Source of the DNA: SHVO01 sp964576515
Lineage (GTDB): Bacteria > Pseudomonadota > Alphaproteobacteria > Rhodospirillales > Rhodospirillaceae
Length of the DNA stretch: 64,000 nucleotides
Assembly: GCA_964576515.1 (NCBI GenBank)
Contig: CAZNUW010000010.1
Span: 62,001-126,000, forward strand
Direction: 5' to 3'
Position numbers and translations under genes: made by a program. Below the pieces are notes generated by a model that saw only the letters and a program-made list of their open reading frames with translations, was not told the origin of the DNA and did not search any database. Each line of letters opens with the position of its first letter. Position 1 is the stretch's first letter. Below, piece after piece: positions 61,425-64,000 of the stretch.

Positions 61425-62312
61425 ATGGCCACCAAGAAGCGCCCGAAAAAAGCAGCGGCGAAAAAATCCGCGGTGAAGAATCTGATCGCCTTCCAGGGCA
61501 TGCCCGGCGCCTATTCGCACATCGCCTGCCAGGCGCAGTTCCCGGACATGGACGTGCTGCCGTGCGCGCAGTTCGAGGACGCCTTCGCCGCCGTGCAGAC
61601 GGGTCGCGCGCGTCTTGCGATGATCCCGGTCGACAACTCGCTCGCGGGCCGCGTCGCCGACATTCACCGCCTGCTTCCGTTCTCCGGCCTGCACATCGTC
61701 GGCGAACATTTCGAGCGCGTGAACCATCACCTGCTCGCGGTTCCCGGCGCGTCGCTCAAGACGGTGAAGACCGTCTATAGCCACGTGCACGCGCTCGGCC
61801 AGTGCCGCCGATTCCTGCGCAAACATAAATTGACGCCGGTGATCGCCGCCGACACCGCGGGCTCGGCGCGCGACATCGCCGATCTCGACGATCCGACGAT
61901 CGGCGCGATCGCGTCGAAGCTCGCGGGCGCGACCTACTGCTTGAAATCGCTGGCCGCGAATATCGAGGACGCCGCCCACAACACCACGCGCTTCCTCATC
62001 ATGGCGCGCGATCCGCAGCACACGCGTCCAAAGATCGGCGTGAAGTATGTGACGACACTGGTGTTTCGTGTGCGCAACGTGCCGGCGGCGCTCTACAAGG
62101 CTCTCGCGGGGTTCGCCACCAACGGCGTCAACATGACCAAGCTGGAAAGCTACATGGTCGGCGGCCACTTCTCCGCCACGCAGTTCCACGCCGACGTCGA
62201 CGGGCACCCCAGCGATCGCGGCTTGAAACTCGCGCTGGAGGAACTGCGCTTCTTCTCGAAGGAAGTGAAGATTCTGGGCGCCTATCCCGCGCACCCGTTC
62301 CGCGATCAGTAA
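61425..62312 (+). CDS. pheA: prephenate dehydratase
   Basis: 295 residues. Converts prephenate to phenylpyruvate, the last dedicated step before phenylalanine. A basic N-terminal tag (KKRPKKAAAKKSA) precedes the catalytic domain (IAFQGMPGAYSHIACQAQFPD, MIPVDNSLAGRVADIHRLL, AADTAGSARDIAD, NTTRFLIMAR), and an ACT regulatory domain follows (TTLVFRVRNVPAALYKALAGFATNGVNMTKLESYMVG), pointing to feedback by phenylalanine. Monofunctional: no chorismate mutase. The stop abuts nudC's stop from the other strand with no gap. Confidence 0.95.
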   Translation: MATKKRPKKAAAKKSAVKNLIAFQGMPGAYSHIACQAQFPDMDVLPCAQFEDAFAAVQTGRARLAMIPVDNSLAGRVADIHRLLPFSGLHIVGEHFERVNHHLLAVPGASLKTVKTVYSHVHALGQCRRFLRKHKLTPVIAADTAGSARDIADLDDPTIGAIASKLAGATYCLKSLAANIEDAAHNTTRFLIMARDPQHTRPKIGVKYVTTLVFRVRNVPAALYKALAGFATNGVNMTKLESYMVGGHFSATQFHADVDGHPSDRGLKLALEELRFFSKEVKILGAYPAHPFRDQ

Positions 62313-63203
62313 TTAGCCCTCGTCGCGCCAGCTTTCGATCAGCCAACGCGAGATGGACGAACGGTGGGGCAGCAGAAGCGCGCCTTCGCCGCTTTCCGCC
62401 CCTTTCACCTCGGCGCGGCTGAACCAACGGCAGTCCTCGAGTTCCTGCGTATCGCGCACGATCTCGGTGGTCAGCGCCTCACCGCGAAAGCCCAGCATCA
62501 ACGACGAGGGGAACGGCCACGGCTGCGAGGCGAGGTAACGCACCGCGCCGACCTTCACGCCGGTTTCCTCGGCCACTTCGCGCCGCACGGCGTTCTCGAT
62601 GGTCTCGCCCGGTTCGACGAAACCCGCGATGGTCGAATACTGCCCGGGCCGCCATTGCGGCTGGCGTCCCAACAGGCAACGGTCTTCGTGGGTGATCAGC
62701 ATGATCACGGCCGGATCCGTGCGCGGGAACGTTTTGTGTCCGCAGGCGCCGTCTATGCAGGTGCGGCTGTGGCCGGCCTCGGTCGCCTGGGTGCGCGCGC
62801 CGCAGCGGGCGCAGAAGGGATGGTTCCGATGCCAGATCGCCATCGCGCGCGCATAGACAAGACGCGACGCCGTCGCGCCGTCGAGCAGCGCGCCGAACTC
62901 CCGCAGGCTCGCGAAGGTCGAAGGCCGTCCCAAGTCGGGCGGTGTGTCGCTCGCGGGCAGCGCCGCGGCGAAGACCGGATCGCCGTCCGCAAGCCCCAGG
63001 AAAATCACGTCGGCGGTTTCAAACCGGGCGAGCGCGTCCGCGCCGAGAACCACGGGGCGCATCTCGGCGTCGACGGGATGCATCTCGTTCCACACCGGCA
63101 GGAAAACCGCCGCCGCGCTTCGGACCAATGCGCCGACGACCGCGTCATTCCCGCGCAGGTGTTCCGCGCGTTCGATAGGTGCGTCGGTGTAGGTCAGCGG
63201 CAC
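62313..63203 (-). CDS. nudC: NAD+ diphosphatase / NAD-decapping hydrolase NudC
   Basis: 296 residues. Zinc ribbon (CARC and CIDGAC, four Cys), nudix box GFVEPGETIENAVRREVAEETGV with the R-E-x-x-E-E core, and the subfamily mark SQPWPFPSSLM just after it. Hydrolyses NADH/NAD+ and removes NAD caps from RNA. The start is the ATG at 63203, 6 bp after rlmH's stop, so it can belong to the rsfS-rlmH-nudC leftward unit. Confidence 0.94.
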   Translation of the reverse strand: MPLTYTDAPIERAEHLRGNDAVVGALVRSAAAVFLPVWNEMHPVDAEMRPVVLGADALARFETADVIFLGLADGDPVFAAALPASDTPPDLGRPSTFASLREFGALLDGATASRLVYARAMAIWHRNHPFCARCGARTQATEAGHSRTCIDGACGHKTFPRTDPAVIMLITHEDRCLLGRQPQWRPGQYSTIAGFVEPGETIENAVRREVAEETGVKVGAVRYLASQPWPFPSSLMLGFRGEALTTEIVRDTQELEDCRWFSRAEVKGAESGEGALLLPHRSSISRWLIESWRDEG

Positions 63204-63209
63204 GCGTTC

Positions 63210-63683
63210 TCACCCGCGATGATAGGGATGCCCGGCCAGGATGCTCTGGGCGCGATAAACCTGTTCGGCCAGCATCGCGCGCACCAGCATATGGGGCCAG
63301 GTCAGCGCGCCGAACGACAACACGAATTGCGCCTTCTTACGCACGGCGTCGTCCAATCCGTCCGCGCCGCCGATGATGAAGCCCACGGTGCGCGCGCCGT
63401 CGTCGCGCCAGCGGCCCAATCGCGTCGCGAAAGCTTCGCTTGTTTCGGTGCGTCCGCGCTCGTCCAGCGCGATCAGCCGCGCACCCTCGGGGATCGCGGC
63501 CAGCAGCGCTTCGCCTTCGCGCGCGCGCCGCACGTCCACCGCCAGATCCTTCTTGATCTCGATTTCCTTTAAGTCCACCCGCCAGGGCAGCCGCGCGCGA
63601 TAGCTTTCATACAGGTCGCGTTCGGGCCCGGCCTTCGCCTTGCCCACGGCGGCGATCACGATATGAAGCGCGCCCGTGTTCAA
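63210..63683 (-). CDS. rlmH: 23S rRNA pseudouridine-1915 N3-methyltransferase RlmH
   Basis: 157 residues, SPOUT-class methyltransferase. The C-terminal trefoil knot reads VGFIIGGADGLDDAVRKKAQFVLSFGALTWPHMLVRAMLAEQVYRAQSILAGHPYHR, a nearly invariant family block. Modifies m3-psi1915 in helix 69 of 23S rRNA. Nine bp after rsfS, the standard gene pair. Confidence 0.96.
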   Translation of the reverse strand: MNTGALHIVIAAVGKAKAGPERDLYESYRARLPWRVDLKEIEIKKDLAVDVRRAREGEALLAAIPEGARLIALDERGRTETSEAFATRLGRWRDDGARTVGFIIGGADGLDDAVRKKAQFVLSFGALTWPHMLVRAMLAEQVYRAQSILAGHPYHRG

Positions 63684-63692
63684 GGGCTGCGC

Positions 63693-64000
63693 TCAGGTGC
63701 GCTTGGCGGCTTTTTTCGTCGGCGCGGGCGAGGTCCAGATCCGTTCGATCTGATAGAACGCGCGGACTTCGGGGCGGAACAGATGCACCACCACGTCGCC
63801 CGCGTCGATCAACACCCAATCGCCGTGTTTCTCGCCTTCGGTCTGCGCCTTGACGCCGATCTCGCTCAGTTTCTTCGTCACGTGCTGCGCCATGGCGGCG
63901 ACCTGGCGCGACGATGTGCCCGACGCGACGATCATGCGGTCGGCGATGCTGCTTTTGCCAAGGAGGTCGATGGTGAGAACGTCTTGCGCCTTGTCGTCGT
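63693..64000 (-). CDS. rsfS: ribosomal silencing factor RsfS (5' end outside window)
   Basis: The frame is open through the window edge at 64000, so the N-terminus is missing. Visible residues begin DDKAQDVLTIDLLGKSSIADRMIVASGTSSRQV, and continue with HGDWVLIDAGDVVVHLFRPEVRAFYQIERIW, all typical RsfS. An internal ATG at 63935 is not the start because the residues before it are conserved. Ends in a lysine-rich tail (TKKAAKRT). Blocks subunit joining in starvation by binding L14. Confidence 0.93.
   Translation of the reverse strand, partial: DDKAQDVLTIDLLGKSSIADRMIVASGTSSRQVAAMAQHVTKKLSEIGVKAQTEGEKHGDWVLIDAGDVVVHLFRPEVRAFYQIERIWTSPAPTKKAAKRT

Overview
The window is 64 kb of GC-rich, gene-dense chromosome from a Gram-negative alphaproteobacterium. 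The sequence shows an Hsp20 gene paired with a DUF1150 gene, an FzlA-like glutathione-S-transferase-fold protein, CTTG-type RpoH-like promoters, a membrane-anchored class I cytochrome c, Kdo and heptose-type glycan enzymes and a FliN flagellar switch protein. I cannot name the genus. No prophage, IS element or CRISPR array is visible; almost everything is core or metabolic.

Layout. 1-4250: tRNA-Arg(CCT), DUF1150, Hsp20, a Tet-like MFS exporter and a divergent proline iminopeptidase, followed by a gene-poor structured stretch. 4251-12175: a two-gene RND efflux pump (no outer-membrane channel gene alongside), a patatin/DUF3376 lipid hydrolase and a small outer-membrane barrel. 12221-15062: a DUF6502-DUF5666 operon reading leftward from a regulatory region with two identical palindromes, a divergent promoter and about 400 bp of large inverted repeats. 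15063-24581: MnmC, a double alpha/beta-hydrolase, the TldD/TldE peptidase pair and a two-subunit molybdenum hydroxylase (IorAB-like). 24836-26503: a GroEL without a GroES partner, ending in a histidine-rich tail.

26557-33298 is a hydantoin-utilisation locus. A racemase and a flavin-reductase-fold protein read leftward; a D-hydantoinase, an N-carbamoyl-D-amino-acid hydrolase and a complete polar-amino-acid ABC transporter read rightward. Together they would import and hydrolyse hydantoins or carbamoyl amino acids. 33315-34463 holds a GIY-YIG protein, a perfect 113-bp direct repeat, tRNA-Ser(GGA) and a small membrane protein.

34536-44231 is the translation operon thrS-infC-doxX-rpmI-rplT-pheS-ASCH-pheT-lepA, all leftward. 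infC seems to start on ATA, a DoxX gene sits inside the operon, and an ASCH-domain gene is wedged between pheS and pheT with 4-nt overlaps on both sides. 44354-49280: two glycosyltransferases, a serine hydrolase, a TPR lipoprotein-like secreted protein, FzlA and FliN. 49358-58983: a Yej-type oligopeptide/microcin C importer (YejF, YejE, YejB) preceded by three tandem YejA-like binding proteins, two of which carry a C-terminal membrane anchor. 59026-64000: HisN-type phosphatase, membrane cytochrome c, KdsB, prephenate dehydratase, NudC, RlmH and the C-terminal part of RsfS running off the window edge.

The most unusual items are the DUF6502/DUF5666 regulatory region with its structured neighbour, the double hydrolase whose two halves have lost complementary catalytic residues, the His-tailed GroEL, the anchored YejA paralogues, and the infC and pheST arrangements.
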